A DNA stretch of 5,858 nucleotides, from assembly GCA_938049075.1 (NCBI GenBank), contig CALICZ010000073.1:1-5858 (forward strand). The letters run 5' to 3'. Source of the DNA: an uncultured Candidatus Saccharibacteria bacterium (GTDB lineage: Bacteria > Patescibacteriota > Saccharimonadia > Saccharimonadales > Saccharimonadaceae). Below are positions 5,812-5,858 of this stretch, piece by piece; within the stretch, counting starts at the first letter, position 1, and every line of letters starts with the position of its first letter. The position numbers and the translations under genes were made by a program. The notes below the pieces were generated by a model. That model made no database searches, had not been told where the DNA came from, and worked only from the letters and a program-made list of their open reading frames with translations.

Positions 5812-5858
5812 GAGCCAGTATGTGCGAAAACCAGGCGCACCTTGTGCGTTATGCTGCT
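5808..5858 (-). CDS. Possible 3' end of an upstream gene (ATGA overlap)
   Basis: A second frame is open from the right edge to a TGA at 5810-5808 that would overlap the ATG at 5811 as ATGA, the junction style seen three other times in this window. It would encode a tail reading SSITHKVRLVFAHTGS. Sixteen open codons can occur by chance, and the frame of the 165-aa gene is also open here, so this is only a candidate. No product can be named. Confidence 0.3.
   Translation of the reverse strand, partial: SSITHKVRLVFAHTGS

Noticed and set aside
1..5858. CRISPR array, toxin-antitoxin, phage, transposon or defence system
   Set aside because: No direct-repeat array, transposase, integrase, inverted terminal repeats or recognisable defence domains were found; the space is filled by housekeeping and small unknown genes.
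1..5858. Recoded TGA codons (genetic code 25)
   Set aside because: TGA terminates tatD, the desulfurase and the ydcF-like gene at family-typical lengths, and no internal TGA interrupts a conserved domain.

Overview
The window is a densely packed stretch of bacterial chromosome in which every supported gene lies on the minus strand, so transcription runs from high to low coordinates. Most junctions are 1-4 base overlaps (ATGA or TAGTG) and the largest gap is only about two dozen bases. TGA is used as a stop codon, which rules out the code-25 lineages (Gracilibacteria, Absconditabacteria). The short MetRS, the patescibacterial-looking cysteine desulfurase, the minimal spacing and a small protein with an FFCLDEKTWIWHEEW-type core together suggest Candidatus Patescibacteria, most likely Saccharibacteria (TM7). 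That placement is a judgement from recalled family features, not a search. G+C is moderate to high, roughly 60% in the desulfurase gene and about 47% in the 3' half of one hypothetical gene.

Layout in transcription order: a possible 3' end of an unknown gene at the right edge (5808-5858); an unrecognised 165-aa protein (5314-5811), possibly 5'-truncated; metG, methionyl-tRNA synthetase (3794-5289), split by a one-base frameshift near 4509; tatD, a TatD-family metal-dependent nuclease (2929-3777); two unrecognised, probably lineage-restricted proteins (2285-2932 and 1848-2285); a cysteine desulfurase (666-1829); a membrane-anchored YdcF/DUF218 protein (64-669); and the first 22 codons of mnmA, the tRNA 2-thiouridylase (1-67, running off the left edge).

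The genes form a translation and tRNA housekeeping cluster. MetRS charges tRNA-Met and sits next to tatD, as it does in Bacillus subtilis. The cysteine desulfurase is the expected sulfur donor for MnmA, which makes 2-thiouridine at tRNA position 34. Two nearly identical extended -10 elements (TGCTATAAT before metG, TGCTATACT before the desulfurase) lie only 6-7 bases from a start codon. They suggest leaderless or nearly leaderless transcription starts and two transcription units.

I see no mobile element, CRISPR array, RNA gene, terminator hairpin or defence system. The points most worth checking are the metG frameshift, the leaderless-type promoters, altered residues in the MetRS zinc knuckle and the desulfurase PLP site, and the two uncharacterised proteins.
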